Origin: Gracilaria domingensis
Lineage: Eukaryota; Rhodophyta; Florideophyceae; Gracilariales; Gracilariaceae
Assembly (NCBI GenBank): GCA_022539475.1
Contig: VCMS01000010.1
Coordinates: 62,001-126,000 of the forward strand
Direction of reading: 5' to 3'
DNA: 64,000 bases
Below the pieces are notes generated by a model that saw nothing but the letters and a program-made list of their open reading frames with translations, made no database searches and had not been told where the DNA came from. The position numbers and the translations under genes were made by a program. Below are positions 45,181-56,213 of the stretch, piece after piece (the stretch's first letter is position 1; each line of letters starts with the position of its first letter).

Positions 45181-45905
45181 GACGAAGAATGGACACATAT
45201 GAAGTGAATAAGCTTTTCATTCGCGAGCGGGAAAAGTTCTATGGAAATCTTGTAATGCTTGCAGGGTGCGACGATTTGAACCGCTACGGGCTCCTGAGAA
45301 TTCTCGTTCTTCATATTCTTGGAGCATCCGAGAGGTTACTGTCTCCGAAGTCATATCGGCATCAATGGTTTGTAGGGCAGCCACAGTACCTCCGTATACA
45401 GCAGAATTCTTGTCTCCGAACGATCCAAGAAAGATGGCAATCTGCATTTCCTCGTTCAATGCTGTGCCCATTACGTCCAATCGATTGAATGTCTCTTCAA
45501 ATTCATCGATATAATCCTGCATGGACTGACTATTATAACGAAGACGGGTAAGACAAGTTTGTAATTGAACTCTGGTCACCACCTTTCACACTGCGTACCG
45601 GTCATGTAGTTTCTTCTAAACCGCGAAAGGATTGCTAGTATCCGCGAAAACCAAACGCAGTGGTTTATCACCCAATTCTCTCATTATGATTGCTTTTGCG
45701 GTGGCAATTCGATCCATGTCTGCCTAAGGCAAAGCCTCCTCTGAGTCTCCCAAAACATTCTGATTGACAAATCGCGAAACCTTCTCTGCGTCCAAGGTAG
45801 CCAATGTACGTGTTTTTCAAAACAGAAAGTCCTCTCCTGACTTTCCAAAAAACTTGTGAATTCGTTTCGAATCTTCCATCTATTCAGCGGCGAGTAGAGC
45901 GAGGC
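45181..45905 (-). pseudogene. copia gag (UBN2-like) with several stops
   Basis: One minus frame encodes IATAKAIIMRELGDKPLRLV, a W-to-stop KKLHDRYAV stretch, VVTRVQLQTCLTRLRYNSQS and GTALNEEMQIAIFLGS, the pattern of copia-type gag. Four in-frame stops occur (two of them where Trp is expected). It may be the 5' part of the copia whose 3' part lies at 25435-29100, but integrase and most of RT are missing between them, so this link is not proven. Confidence 0.75.
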
Positions 45906-46950
45906 TTGCAAATTCAAAAGGAGTTGAATCAAACTGAATAGTTGCAGGGAAGGGCTGGACCTATACCCACTTGAAGAACAAATTGAGAGCTGCCTCTTCT
46001 TCTTCAGGCTTATGCTCTCAAAACATTTACTTATATGATGATCTAGTCTAAAACGCATTTGTGGCATGACAATGTCCTTGTAGACGCATATTTCACATTG
46101 TCAGCGATAAAATATCTCATAGAAAATACCAATATCCCATAAACCTATTTTGTTCCAAGAGGATAGGCGTCAAGAGCAGCGACGAGGACAAATCTGCAAT
46201 AGATGAGTACAGGAGCTCACCACATGACAGGATAGCCTGAGTCATCGACAATTGCTGTGAGCAGCTCATATCCTCATACTTCATTAACTGAATTGTGGCC
46301 TGAGCTGGGCCTGGGTGAACTTCTGATATGCATGTTTAGCGAAAATATGTCACGCCTTTCTGGTTTCTGCCAAGGTACTTCAAAACCGCGACAGATATAT
46401 GTGACTGACAAAGTTTTTGACTCCGAGGGTGTGACGGGTGGGAGAAAGAATAAATTTATTCAAGTTGTGCAACGCTGGTCGAAAGCGGGGTGTAGCTTTT
46501 CAAAATTTGCAAAAGGCTCTAGTTTTATGTAAGAATTTTGGGTAAAAAGGTCTACTTTAGATCAGAATGAGGGAGTTTTGCTTCCCTCCGCAGCTTTGCT
46601 ACTAATCTGAAAGCAAGGAAACGTATTCCAAAACCCAAAGACACTACCTCCGGAGCGGCCTGAATTTCTCACCGCGACAAATCGTAGTCCCTAGCAGAGC
46701 CTTTTGCAAACCTCCTCCTCTTCGTCACATGAAAACTAAGTATGTAATACCAAACCAATCCCAGAACTGCAGTTTTCGATAGGGCTTCCAACAAAATCAC
46801 TCATGGGCATCTGCGTGTGGTCACAGCAGAGCGTTTCTGCGTTTTCGTAAGCAGTGCCACCCGTCATAATCCACGTATCTGCGACATCAATGCACTTTCT
46901 TCGCTCTCCGCCTGCTTCATTTCTGGCTTCTATAGAAAATTTAGCGAACC
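45906..46950. other. spacer between copia remains and the vWA gene
   Basis: No gene is recognised; a 91-codon ORF near 46257-46532 has no supporting feature. The left part may contain the lost copia 5' LTR. Confidence 0.4.
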
Positions 46951-46958
46951 TCTTCCAT

Positions 46959-46965
46959 ATAAAAC
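46959..46965 (+). promoter_or_regulatory. TATA box of the vWA gene
   Basis: TATAAAA, 62 bp before the ATG at 47027, at the point where base composition becomes coding-like. Confidence 0.6.
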
Positions 46966-47026
46966 TCCCGACAAGCCCTAGTCTTTAGCTCCCTCTCAAC
47001 AAGAGGGCAGACCAACTCGACAATCG

Positions 47027-48352
47027 ATGGATTCCTTTCTATTCAGTTCGCTCTTACTCGTGTTTCTCACGCAACTATTCGCAGCATTAGCTGCCCAAAA
47101 CGGACCAACATGCCACGCAAAGTCTGTATTCCCGTATGTCTCTTGTGAAGAAGAACCAGGCCAATGTTTCCATGACCAAAGTCATGTCGAAGAATTCTGT
47201 GCTCCAAGGCTGCAGTTTGGCTGTATCGTACAACGTTGCGTACAACCCCATTCCCAGGAGGCGTACACTTGCTACATGAGCTCTGAGCTTGAAGCCAATA
47301 ATCCGTGTCCCCACGGAGAGATTCCAGCAAACAATGTTAACTTGACTTATGACCACCCAGTTCCGATCAATCTCAGAATCAGTCCGTACGCTCCCACGGT
47401 CGATGTTATTCTTCTCATTGACGCCACAGCATCTGTGAAACCTCATCTACAAGCTATTAAGCCTGAGCTCATCTCCTTTTTGAACAACATCGAGGATGGA
47501 ATGGGAGTGGGTGTGGCTGTCTACGGGGCAGAACAATTCTTCGACTCATCTGGTAAATCAATTCTTTCGGCTGTTGACGCAGACGTGAACAAAGCAATTC
47601 AGGCTCTTGATCGCATCCCAGAATACGCTGACGGCCCACGTACCACCTTGAGAGCACTTGAAGAACTAAAAGGATCAGACATGGGGACTCGAGGACGGCG
47701 TCAGATCGTATTTCTCATCGGCGATTCTCCCGGGCGTGAACCAGAGTGTGGAAGTTCCATGACACGTGACACGGTAGCTTGGGATATATTTGGATATTCA
47801 TCAAGTGTGTCTGTCATTCCTATTAGCGTTGGGCAGCCTGGTTTAGATGCAGGTCTACCTGAACCTCCTACGTGTCCAAACAACGAATACGTGAATACTG
47901 CCCCCATTGCCCAAGGACAGGCGACCTTCTTTGCAAGCAATACGGCCGGTGTGGTGATTGATACGGTGACTGCTGAAACTTTGGCAAGTGCACTGGATAC
48001 AGTTAGACGTAATCCACTCATGCCGAGCGCCCAGCCGCCGGGAAGTTCAATTGGAGTCACGACGGCACGCTTACCCATCTACTCTGGACCGTATACTCCT
48101 CCGTTCCAGGCGTATACGAATGGTTGCGAGGACGCCGTGCTTGTGGATGTGAATGGTATTCCGGATTTCATAAGTGCGCCGAATGTGGTAAATGCCACGA
48201 TCACGCTGAGATTGAAGCCAGGCGTATGTGGAAGAGGAGTACGGAGGCCGTGTGAAGTGCGAATTCGTGAGCACGTGAATACAGCTCAGCCGCCCAACGT
48301 TTGGAACCGTCCTCTCATCAGGGATGAAATCATATACGTGCATGCGTGCTAG
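47027..48352 (+). CDS. secreted von Willebrand factor A domain protein
   Basis: The product has 441 residues in a single exon. It has a signal peptide (1-23, LLLVFLTQLFAALAA), a Cys-rich segment with about 10 cysteines (29-94), and a vWA domain at about 123-310. The metal-binding MIDAS site is complete: D132-A-T-A-S136 in LLIDATASV, the Thr near 206-207 (DGPRTTLRAL) and D233 in FLIGDSPG. A C-terminal domain with a few cysteines follows. No TM or anchor is seen. vWA domains with an intact MIDAS bind protein ligands through a divalent metal, so an extracellular-matrix or cell-surface adhesion role is likely. The start is supported by the TATA box and the signal peptide. Confidence 0.9.
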   Translation: MDSFLFSSLLLVFLTQLFAALAAQNGPTCHAKSVFPYVSCEEEPGQCFHDQSHVEEFCAPRLQFGCIVQRCVQPHSQEAYTCYMSSELEANNPCPHGEIPANNVNLTYDHPVPINLRISPYAPTVDVILLIDATASVKPHLQAIKPELISFLNNIEDGMGVGVAVYGAEQFFDSSGKSILSAVDADVNKAIQALDRIPEYADGPRTTLRALEELKGSDMGTRGRRQIVFLIGDSPGREPECGSSMTRDTVAWDIFGYSSSVSVIPISVGQPGLDAGLPEPPTCPNNEYVNTAPIAQGQATFFASNTAGVVIDTVTAETLASALDTVRRNPLMPSAQPPGSSIGVTTARLPIYSGPYTPPFQAYTNGCEDAVLVDVNGIPDFISAPNVVNATITLRLKPGVCGRGVRRPCEVRIREHVNTAQPPNVWNRPLIRDEIIYVHAC

Positions 48353-49031
48353 GAGGTCTTATTCTTCTTCCTTCTGCGCCTGCGACCTCGTAGAACATTT
48401 GATCATGGATTGCTGAAATTGGATTAAAAATAGAATCTTGCTGTTATGTACCGTCGTACATGATGCACCGAAGGGTGCCAGACTGTCGCCGGCTTGCTTC
48501 GAGTCGCAGCTATGCCGCCGCCCGCAACTTTTCCTTGTCGTCGCACACCCAAAGCTACTTCCGCACCGTTCGTCAGTGTGCAGCAATATTTGCAGTAACG
48601 CATCTCTGCAATAGCAAGCCACAAATTATCTATTGTCCTGCTTCAATGTTCAATATGCCATCGAGTAGAATGTTTCCTATAGTTGCTTGTTGCATAACTT
48701 TTGTAAGACCATCAGCCAAGTTGCGCGAGCTTGTCACAAAGCCGAGGTTCAAAGTAAAAGTTTGGAAAGGAACGCGAGGAGCAGCGCCAGCGGCGCGTGT
48801 GGCGCGGCCCCCCGAGCAGAGTCGAGCGCGCCGCGCTTGGCAGGGGCGACGTCATTGGCGCGGGGGCGGATGCAGCGCGGCAGGACGCCACGATCGCAGA
48901 GGAGGAGACGCTGCGGCGGCGGTGGCGACGGCAGCGGCGACGGCGGCGGCGACGGCGCGACGCATGCGAAGACAACGTACGTGGCACAGCGATATTTTTA
49001 AAATGTTGAAACGTTTTTTATTCTGGCCACT
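48353..49031. other. spacer with a GC-rich CGG-repeat island (48750-48990)
   Basis: An ORF of 197 codons (48460-49053, plus) exists only because the island of GGC/GCG triplets lacks stops. It overlaps the end of the zinc-finger gene on the other strand and shows no domain. The island resembles the promoter islands at 1-500 and 62400-62900 and may be a promoter or a 3' region. Confidence 0.4.
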
Positions 49032-49790
49032 TCAAATGCAGTTGCGGCGATGAACCCTATGACGATGATTCCTCAGGCGCTCCGCGTCATCCGATGTGTA
49101 CGCGCAATCAACGCAGTGACGGGTACCATCGCGGTCGTGGCTCCCGCTGACGTGCCCACGAAGACTGTTATGAGATAGATACCGCCTTCCACAGTGTGGA
49201 CACACAAACGGCTTATTCTCAGCCCTGATCGCACCCCTTGCGCTCCGGCTCCTCGACTCATCACTATGAGTGCTTCGATGAATTCTTAACTTTTCCTTGT
49301 CAGTCGTGGAAAAACTACAATCATGACAGTTAGCAACATTTCTATGGTTATGAATCGTCCTCACATGTTTCTCAAGACTATCACGCGACTTACACACTTT
49401 TGCACAGAACTGGCAAGTATGCGCGCCTGTACTAGAGGAAGCCCTCGCTCTCGACGATGCTGCAGGTACCAAAGGAATTACGTCCTTCGGCATGCCTTTT
49501 AACACCTGTGCCATACTTGGTAGAGGTGTCCAACTTGGTGGCGGTGCTGAACCTCGTAGCGGTGGAGTCGCCGATGTTGGGTGCGCAGTTGCCGACGCAT
49601 GCGTTGAATCCGATGATCCCCTCTGGCGCCTGCTGTTTCGGGACCTTCCGTCTCCCAGTTCTGACCAATGCCTCTGTCTACGCTTGTTGGACATTTTCTC
49701 AGCGCCTGCCGTGTTCAAGCCGAAATTACTTCGGTGCCGAGGCGGCCTTCTGCCGTCGCCACCAGAGGCACCATGATGATAGGAGCTCAT
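49032..49790 (-). CDS. C2H2 zinc-finger protein, four fingers
   Basis: The product has 252 residues in one exon. The first 120 or so are disordered, rich in Ser, Arg and Pro with a basic KRRQR stretch that may be a nuclear signal. Four fingers follow: CQFCAKV...KHVRTIH, CHDCSFS...IHRSTH, CPHCGRR...GHVSGSH and CVDCAYT...NHRHRVH, all with the two Cys and two His in place. The linkers are not the TGEKP type, so multi-finger DNA binding is possible but the target is unknown. The protein stops shortly after finger 4. It is probably a nuclear regulator. Confidence 0.85.
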   Translation of the reverse strand: MSSYHHGASGGDGRRPPRHRSNFGLNTAGAEKMSNKRRQRHWSELGDGRSRNSRRQRGSSDSTHASATAHPTSATPPLRGSAPPPSWTPLPSMAQVLKGMPKDVIPLVPAASSRARASSSTGAHTCQFCAKVCKSRDSLEKHVRTIHNHRNVANCHDCSFSTTDKEKLRIHRSTHSDESRSRSARGAIRAENKPFVCPHCGRRYLSHNSLRGHVSGSHDRDGTRHCVDCAYTSDDAERLRNHRHRVHRRNCI

Positions 49791-50750
49791 CTTTTCGAAC
49801 CGATGTCAAATAGTTTGGAACACATGTGCGATGAGCATGGTACTGAGTGAGATCATGATCTTATATGTATATTAACTGTGGTTTCAACTTGCTGGAGCAT
49901 CAGTTCATGGCTCGTGTTGGAGGATCAAAATTCTTTTTAACACGTTCCAGTTCCGAAAGTATGCAAGGAGCACAATCTCTCCAAGATTCCACACGCGTCC
50001 CAGAATAAACGCCTCTAGAACTGAACTCCAAACTTTGTGGGCTGGAATGGGTGAAAAATCTGGAATAGAACTATTTTCTGGTGCAACATCATTTAAACTA
50101 AATCTTCTTAGGCGACATAATGCTGTTCTTTAATAAAATGTTTTATTTGCATATTCTTCACAAAGAGAAAATGTGGAATTTTAAAACAAGTGATTGTCAC
50201 TACTACAACTGCCATGCAATTACTGGTCTTGTTTCATCCTTCGGATTAGATCAGATAAGTGTGGGTTTTTATTCTAGAATACAGTAGTTTTCGAAAAGAT
50301 ACATTTCTTGTAAAAGAAAAACAAATTGTGTACATTCATCCTAATTTAATTAAATTAGAATGAATGGCTGAGCAATTTAAAGCATAGTTTTTGTAATCAT
50401 ATGGTTTATATTCTCATTTTTACTTTTGTGCCAAGACAAAAATACAAGCTTATTTTATTTTGGTGAGCAAAACGTTTTAAAAGGAAGAGTAAAAAATTCA
50501 ATACAATAAAGTTTTTGAATAGATACGTAGAAATGCTATAACCATAATTTTCATTGTCTTGGGGACATTAATAAAAATTAATTCTACAGTCTTACTTTGA
50601 GAAACGCCAACGTGAGGTGACTACCTTAGATGTATCTACCAAATTTGTTCGTGCAAGAAGTTTTGTGGCATTTAGATGGAACTGAGGTATACCCAGCTCT
50701 AATGTCCTACTCACCGGCGAATGCTCTGTTTGGAGGTTGAAATCTATGCT
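49791..50750. other. AT-rich spacer, nothing recognised
   Basis: Strongly AT-rich, with AATAAA-like signals and a palindromic TAATTTAATTAAATTA near 50342. No ORF of note. Confidence 0.5.
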
Positions 50751-51988
50751 TTATTGCTGAGAAATGCTCTGAACACTGCGAATGGCCTGAACATATTTCC
50801 AAAAGTTCTTCTCTTGACCATTCATCCACAGAATTCCCTCCAAGACATAGTCACAAACACTGCCTAGTCCGAGACCACCGAGCCAGTCTGCAGCATGCGC
50901 AATGGCGTAAGATGTCGAAAATCTTCTGCTTTCCGGAGACACGCTAACGCTAGTAAGCTGAATAGAAGTACCATCGCCATCCACACTCTTCACAGCATTC
51001 CAATCGTATTTGTTTCGTAGACGGGACACTGCCTTGAAGCCATACGTGCAATCATCTCTTCGAGAGCAGATCTCAGCATATGTGCGAAGTTTGCAAGAGG
51101 CGGGCGACTGGCGATCGCAATGGCGTACCATGTGGCCGGCGGTGCCACATGGTAGACCTGGGATACAAAGCACTCGGGAATTTCCTCTTTCACGTAGGAT
51201 GCCGTCGTTGTGTCCGTGCTCCTGGAGCCATGCGGTTTCTACGCAGTCCGCAACACGTTCCTCTCTACTCTCGGGTGTAGGTTCTGGTGTTTCAAAGACG
51301 AGAACTGGAGTTGGAGCGGGAATTGAAACATTGTTGTGAATGGCAGTTTCTCCTTCTTCACAACGGCATCCAGCTTCGTATGTTAGGTCATGAGATGTGA
51401 ATGATGTGTAGCAGACTGGTTTAAGCTGTTTCCATCCAATGAAGTAGAAGAAGAGAGTTAGAATACGCAGTTTCTTGTTCGCAAGATAAAGATAGATCAA
51501 GTCAAAAAGACGTACCCTATTGCAGCATTCGCAATTACAAGCAAACACTTCTCTCAGAACCTCTCCATCACCAGATCGCGAGTAGTTGAAACATACCACG
51601 GGCTCGTGACATTGCATCGAACCACCAGTTGAAGCAGGACACGTTCGGTCTACTGATTCAATGCTTACGTTCTCTGCGTACTCAAGGAAAAGAGGGATGG
51701 AAAGATTGAAGGAAGAAACAGTTAGTCGAGCGAGGATTGTGGTGGTGTGGAGCAAGGAAGAAAACGCTTACCGAATGATGGGGGAGAATGTGGCAAATGG
51801 TGAACATTTCCTGTGGTGTCAGGCGCATTTACGAATTGGGTTTGTTGCCCGACCGCTCTGAACGGATGTCGACGAAATACAGACTGTGGGCGTTGCAAAC
51901 GCGCGCAGGTGCATATCTGCAGCATGCAGAAGATGAGTACAATTTGTACGAGCAGAAGGCGTGGTGTCGAAAGCTGAAATTGGTTCAT
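50751..51988 (-). CDS. secreted Cys-containing protein, three exons
   Basis: The exons on the minus strand are 51988-51772, 51673-51516 and 51425-50751. Intron 1 (98 nt) runs from GTAAGC to CGCAG, and intron 2 (90 nt) from GTACGT to AACAG. Both join coding frames and total 349 codons before the stop. Exon 1 supplies a signal peptide (MNQFQLSTPRLLLVQIVLIF, cleavage near residue 29). The mature part has a CxCxCC cluster (FACNCECC), a Pro/Thr-rich linker (IPAPTPVLVFETPEPTPE), and a domain with CIPGLPCGTAGHM and six further cysteines. Intron 2 keeps frame, so a longer unspliced version can be read. The family is not recognised. It is probably extracellular. Confidence 0.75.
51426..51515 (-). other. 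intron 2 of the secreted Cys-containing gene
   Basis: 90 nt, GT-AG, pyrimidine-rich before the acceptor. Its length is a multiple of three and it has no stop codon, so retention would add 30 mostly hydrophobic residues next to the CxCxCC cluster. Confidence 0.65.
51674..51771 (-). other. intron 1 of the secreted Cys-containing gene
   Basis: 98 nt, GTAAGC donor and a TACGCAG acceptor after a CT-rich tract. The split codon (G|AG) is phase 1 and restores the frame of exon 2. Confidence 0.7.
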
Positions 51989-53094
51989 GGTAGATTTGCT
52001 CGTCGTTGGTGCGTGCGGACCGTCGGCAGGTGATGCAGATCGAGGCTAAATTTTGCGGCAATGCCCTTTTACCTAAGCAGGAATCAGGAAATGCGGAGGT
52101 GTTGCGCTTCGGAAGTCTCGTGATTTGCGTATGGGTCGCTCCAGCGTCTTCAGCAGTGCACACTTGTTGTCGAGGAAGAACAGGTGACGAGGTGCCCAGA
52201 TCTTTGGCCTTTGTGTTCAAAGGAGATGAGTGGAGCTTGTCGGAACGAGCCGCCATGAGCGAGTTCTTGCTGTACCTTTGGGATGCAGATCAAATTTTTG
52301 CGTGGCATTTTGTAGGTGCTCAACAGCAGTGTCCCTATCCCAATAAGTCAGAGCGGCGTAGCAGGATGCATTGTCCCACAACGGGTGGAAAAAAGAACTT
52401 GCAGTGTTTCAGCATACAGATGAATTGTTGCTTCCCCTTCCTATACGTACAAGGAGTTTTGGGAAGCAGTTGGTAGCTTCTCTCTGCTTTGGACGCCTCC
52501 TCAATCACGTCGTCCTTGCGCCTCATCTTGAGACGGGTGCCAGAAAGGGCGCTCGTGGTCGCATTGCTGGATGGGTGGCCACGCGGCAGCAATGCACAAC
52601 GTTGACACAACTTACAACGGCGCACGGTGCACACAGAGAGCAACCGCACACGTCGAACACGAAACCCAACTCAAAGGTTTTAAGGTTTTCGCAGCTTTTG
52701 TGGAAAGACTCTAAAACTTGTGAACCGCCCATGCGAGCGCCCCGCCGTCCACCACGCCACCCGTCCACCACGCCACCCGTCCCCGCGGCGATCACCATCT
52801 GCGTTGACAGACAGACTGGTCAAGCTCAGTGTCGTACCATCCGCGCCGCTCTGCTCACTCCGCACCGCAGACGTGCTTGTAGCGCACGAGCCGACAGATT
52901 CAGCCGCTGTCGCACTCGCGGAGGCCTTTCACGCAGAGAGTCTTTGCAACCCCGCTATCCTTCAGAACCCAAAATGATTTGAGGTATGAGGACACCGTCG
53001 GTACGAGTTGGAACAGTTGGTTGTGACTGCTTGTGTAGTTCATGTGCAGGTCTCGGCCTCTTGAAAAGTTGAAGAGCAGCCACTCTTTCCCCAC
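51989..53094. other. spacer with several open frames of uncertain value
   Basis: Plus frames 52006-52476, 52371-52982 and 52720-52977 overlap each other and show no domain, signal peptide or consistent codon pattern. GC rises from about 52,700. One of them could be a small gene, but I cannot choose. Confidence 0.35.
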
Positions 53095-54513
53095 TCAGTT
53101 CCATGTGTAAGTTGCGTCGGACGGAATCTCAGTGCGCTCAACGGCCTCCTTCACCTGCTGCTCGCCGCGCGCCACGTTCCGAATCCACTCAACCAGCACC
53201 GCCTTCGTCGAGCTCAGTTGCTCCTTCGTGTCAAGCCCAAACACGTCGAACAAATTCCCGAAGAGCAGCACGTCCACAACGGCAAACAGAAACTGCTCAA
53301 CGTCAATCACAGGCAGATCAACCTCCAAAGAGTCCTCAAACCCGATATGCGTGCCCCTCGTCATCGACATCAGCCCCGTCAACGGCGCGGCGCCGAACGC
53401 CGCCAGCATCTTCCGCATATCCTCCACGCCGACAACACGGTCGCGCTCGCCATGAATTACCATCGTCCGACACGCCATCTCTGCCGCCAGCGCCTCCATG
53501 CGCAGCACGCCGTCGTCAGCATCCAGCCGCACCGTCTGATTTAGCTCGGTCAGCGCGCTCCCGCCCACCTCTGGCGCCATCACCGCCACGGAGCGCAGCG
53601 CCACACTGGCGTACCCCGCGAACACCAGCGCCATCGCGCCGCCCATCGAGTGTCCAACCACGTGCACGCGCGAGCTGTACCCGGCGGCCACCTGCGCGGC
53701 TCGCGCCGTATCGATGAGCAAAGCCGTCTGCAGCTTTGCCTGCAGCGAGCTATCGGCATCAATCGTCTGCAAGTCTCGAAACAGCACGGACAGCACCCAC
53801 ACGCGCGGCGCGAGGACGACGTAGCCCTGCAGCGCAAGGTACGTCAGCAGCGAAAAGTAGTTGAGCGGGCGTTGCGAAAAGCCATGCGCAAACACGATGA
53901 TGGGTGTGTTTTGCAGATCTCCCTGCAGCACCTCCCTCTTGCCGAACACGTTGGCCTGTGCCCAGCGAGAGGTATCGACTGGCAGATATGCAACCGGTCC
54001 GCGCGGCAGCTCGAGCACGCCGGTGGTGATGGGCGTTATCTGCGGCCAGAACTTCCAGCCCGGCACCTTCTTGCCCGTGGTGGGGCTGACGTAGTGCACG
54101 GACACGTCGCGCAGCCGGGAAAACAGCGGCGGCTGGTCGGGCAGCGCTGCGGCAGCCGTGCCGGGCTCGGGCTCTTCCTGTGCGGCGCGGATGATGACAT
54201 ACGCGAGCGGCGCGCGGCGGGCAGGCGGGGTCGGCCCTTTCCGGCGATGAAGCGTCGGGCGAAGCAGTGTGGGCGTGAAGGTTCTGAGTGTGGCGGGAGT
54301 GAGGAAGGCTGTGGAGAGCATTTTGGGCGATGGGCGCCGGGTGGAGTGGCGGCGGTGCAGGGATCGGTGGCGCGTGGAAGAGCGGCGATCAAGTAGTGAC
54401 GGAGGCGTTGGTGCAGCGAGATGCATCGCGCCGCGGCTGAAACGCGTTGGATTGGATGATGACATGAGCTTGCCCTTCCCGAAACCCTCGTCACTTGAAG
54501 AGTTCACCTTCAT
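53095..54513 (-). CDS. plastid-type alpha/beta hydrolase, chlorophyllase-like
   Basis: Up to 472 residues from ATG 54513. In-frame Met codons at 54424 and 54321 are alternatives; the last gives a leader (MLSTAFLTPATLRTFTPTLL) typical of plastid transit peptides. The hydrolase core shows the oxyanion motif IIVFAHGFSQRP, the nucleophile elbow VGHSMGGAMAL (Ser in GxSxG), a catalytic Asp candidate in HGERDRVVG and a His in RGTHIGFED. The spacing and the AHGF...LALQGYVVLAPR stretch resemble chlorophyllase and related plastid esterases, which release phytol or other acyl groups. The substrate cannot be told from sequence. Codons are very GC-rich. Confidence 0.85.
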   Translation of the reverse strand: MKVNSSSDEGFGKGKLMSSSNPTRFSRGAMHLAAPTPPSLLDRRSSTRHRSLHRRHSTRRPSPKMLSTAFLTPATLRTFTPTLLRPTLHRRKGPTPPARRAPLAYVIIRAAQEEPEPGTAAAALPDQPPLFSRLRDVSVHYVSPTTGKKVPGWKFWPQITPITTGVLELPRGPVAYLPVDTSRWAQANVFGKREVLQGDLQNTPIIVFAHGFSQRPLNYFSLLTYLALQGYVVLAPRVWVLSVLFRDLQTIDADSSLQAKLQTALLIDTARAAQVAAGYSSRVHVVGHSMGGAMALVFAGYASVALRSVAVMAPEVGGSALTELNQTVRLDADDGVLRMEALAAEMACRTMVIHGERDRVVGVEDMRKMLAAFGAAPLTGLMSMTRGTHIGFEDSLEVDLPVIDVEQFLFAVVDVLLFGNLFDVFGLDTKEQLSSTKAVLVEWIRNVARGEQQVKEAVERTEIPSDATYTWN

Positions 54514-55607
54514 ACGAAGGTAGGTTCAGCGGTGTCTACTGCAATTGGCACAAATGTTCTACGTGTGGAAATTCACTTTTCAAGTTCAGAAATTTCCAAG
54601 GGGTGGCCTGCTTCGGACAGGTCTTTCCACAAAGGCGTGGAGAGGAAAGAAGATGACGAATGGCAAGGGTCATGGTTTTGTCCAAACTATGCGTTCGGTG
54701 TCAACTCTTAGCATAGTTTTCTTGAACGCTTGTTTCGTTTTGGCGGTTAGTTATCCAGCAAAATCTATGACTGAGCAGAATCTTTAGAGAAAATACGCTT
54801 GAAGCCGTTTTGAGTTGCAAATGAACCCATAGAAGCAAGCACGGCTTCATTCATAGCCCAAAACTCATTCAGAGTCGTGCTTATCTCCACATGATACTTG
54901 TACAACAATCAGCAGAATTGAGAACACATCGGAGTTGTTGAGCACTCTAAAAGCGAACATGACCGGGCACTAAGATGGGAGATGCGGCAGTTGGGGAAAG
55001 TGTCATAGGGCAAACTCCGTGATAAGCAGCATTGTTCGGAAAAATACTTTTCAAACGTTTGACTTTCAAAGCTAAACTTGACTCAAAATAATTGACCTGG
55101 TGAAGCAGACATACAACGGAGAATGTTGAGGAAGTCATTGTATTCAGCAGTTGCCCATGCATTCTACCATTTTAAGAAGGACCAAAGCCTTTCGATGAGT
55201 ATGGCACAAGACCAACGGCCAAGGCCTGACAGTTGGACCAGATGAAAAAATGAATACTTTCGGTAGGCCACCAGAGAGCAGCGCCGCTATCTCCACATCA
55301 TGGTTTTCCTACCTAACGCATTCTGCGAAGCCTTTGGTCAACAAATAGCGGTTCTCTCGGTTCTACGAGGCCAACTAGTGCTACTACTGGGTATAATACT
55401 TTCTTAACTTAACTAATTTCCATTCTATGCTCCACTGAATCTAAACCCGTACAAGGATTCCAATGCCATCAGAGCTCCCCCTCATATACGATTGGCACTC
55501 AGTCCTGAACTACGTTCCATGCTGAGGATAAATTGAAAAGATCATCAAGGTCTCTGTTCTTAAACGATCGTGAAAGCCGCCCGGTCAAGACACAACTCAA
55601 GGGCGAT
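54514..55607. other. spacer, no firm gene
   Basis: A plus frame, 54545-54787 (80 codons), contains a hydrophobic stretch (STLSIVFLNACFVLAV) that could be a signal peptide of a first exon, with no exon 2 found. The rest shows nothing recognised. Confidence 0.35.
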
Positions 55608-56114
55608 CTAGAACTTGGAACACTTCTTCCGACACCTCTGCTTACATTTCCTGTTACTCACGATCTTCTTCTTGCACTTCCGCCCGAGAAATGTTTTGCA
55701 CCTATCCTTCGGACATTTCAGAATCTTGCACACCTTGTAACAGGTCCTGTTCAGAGAGCGCTTAGAGACATCGAGATCTTTCACCTTATGCACCGAAACA
55801 AAGTTTTCATCAGCAAACCTTGAAAGCGTCGCAATACATTCCTCGGGTGACTTGTTCCCCTCAAACGACTCCCATGAGCATTCCTCTAACGCATGATCCG
55901 AAAGCTGCAGCTCAAGGCGTACAAAGTGCTCGGCAGTGTCATCGTTGAACCTCGTTCCAACACGCATCACGTCCATGCAGTACGCTACATCGGAAGGAAC
56001 ATTGCAACTCTCTGGGTACCTTTCCGTCTCGTCCTCGAGGGCGACGGTTGCCGCAGCTGAGACGCTGAGCAGAATACTGAACACCACGACGGCGTTCAGA
56101 GGCTTGACCTTCAT
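55608..56114 (-). CDS. secreted Lys/Cys-tail protein, copy 1 (minus)
   Basis: 168 residues from ATG 56114; an upstream in-frame ATG at 56150 would spoil the signal peptide. The signal peptide is MKVKPLNAVVVFSILLSVSA. The acidic N-terminal domain has about five cysteines (ESCNVPSDVAYCMDVM; ECSWESF; PEECIATL). It is followed by a very basic Cys-rich tail of about 50 residues (CYKVCKILKCPKDRCKTFLG, then K/R/C pairs). The acidic-then-cationic layout recalls precursor peptides whose tail is released, such as antimicrobial or mineral-binding peptides, but no family is recognised. Nearly identical to copy 2 over the first 115 residues or so, strongly different in the tail. A TATA box lies at 56214-56220. 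Confidence 0.8.
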   Translation of the reverse strand: MKVKPLNAVVVFSILLSVSAAATVALEDETERYPESCNVPSDVAYCMDVMRVGTRFNDDTAEHFVRLELQLSDHALEECSWESFEGNKSPEECIATLSRFADENFVSVHKVKDLDVSKRSLNRTCYKVCKILKCPKDRCKTFLGRKCKKKIVSNRKCKQRCRKKCSKF

Positions 56115-56213
56115 ACTCAATGGATCGAATCTGATAGAGGACTGTGTCAAAGTTGAGAATGGGGGAATGCTGATGGGCAGTTGTCCAGAACAGAAGAGGG
56201 CGAGCTGGAAGTC

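Noticed and set aside
48460-49053. 197-codon plus ORF
   Set aside because: Kept open by a CGG-rich island and AT-rich flanks, overlapping the zinc-finger gene; no domain, signal or codon signature.
53103-54396. Long plus-strand frames opposite the alpha/beta hydrolase
   Set aside because: GC-rich antisense shadows; the minus frame has the complete catalytic motifs and a transit peptide.
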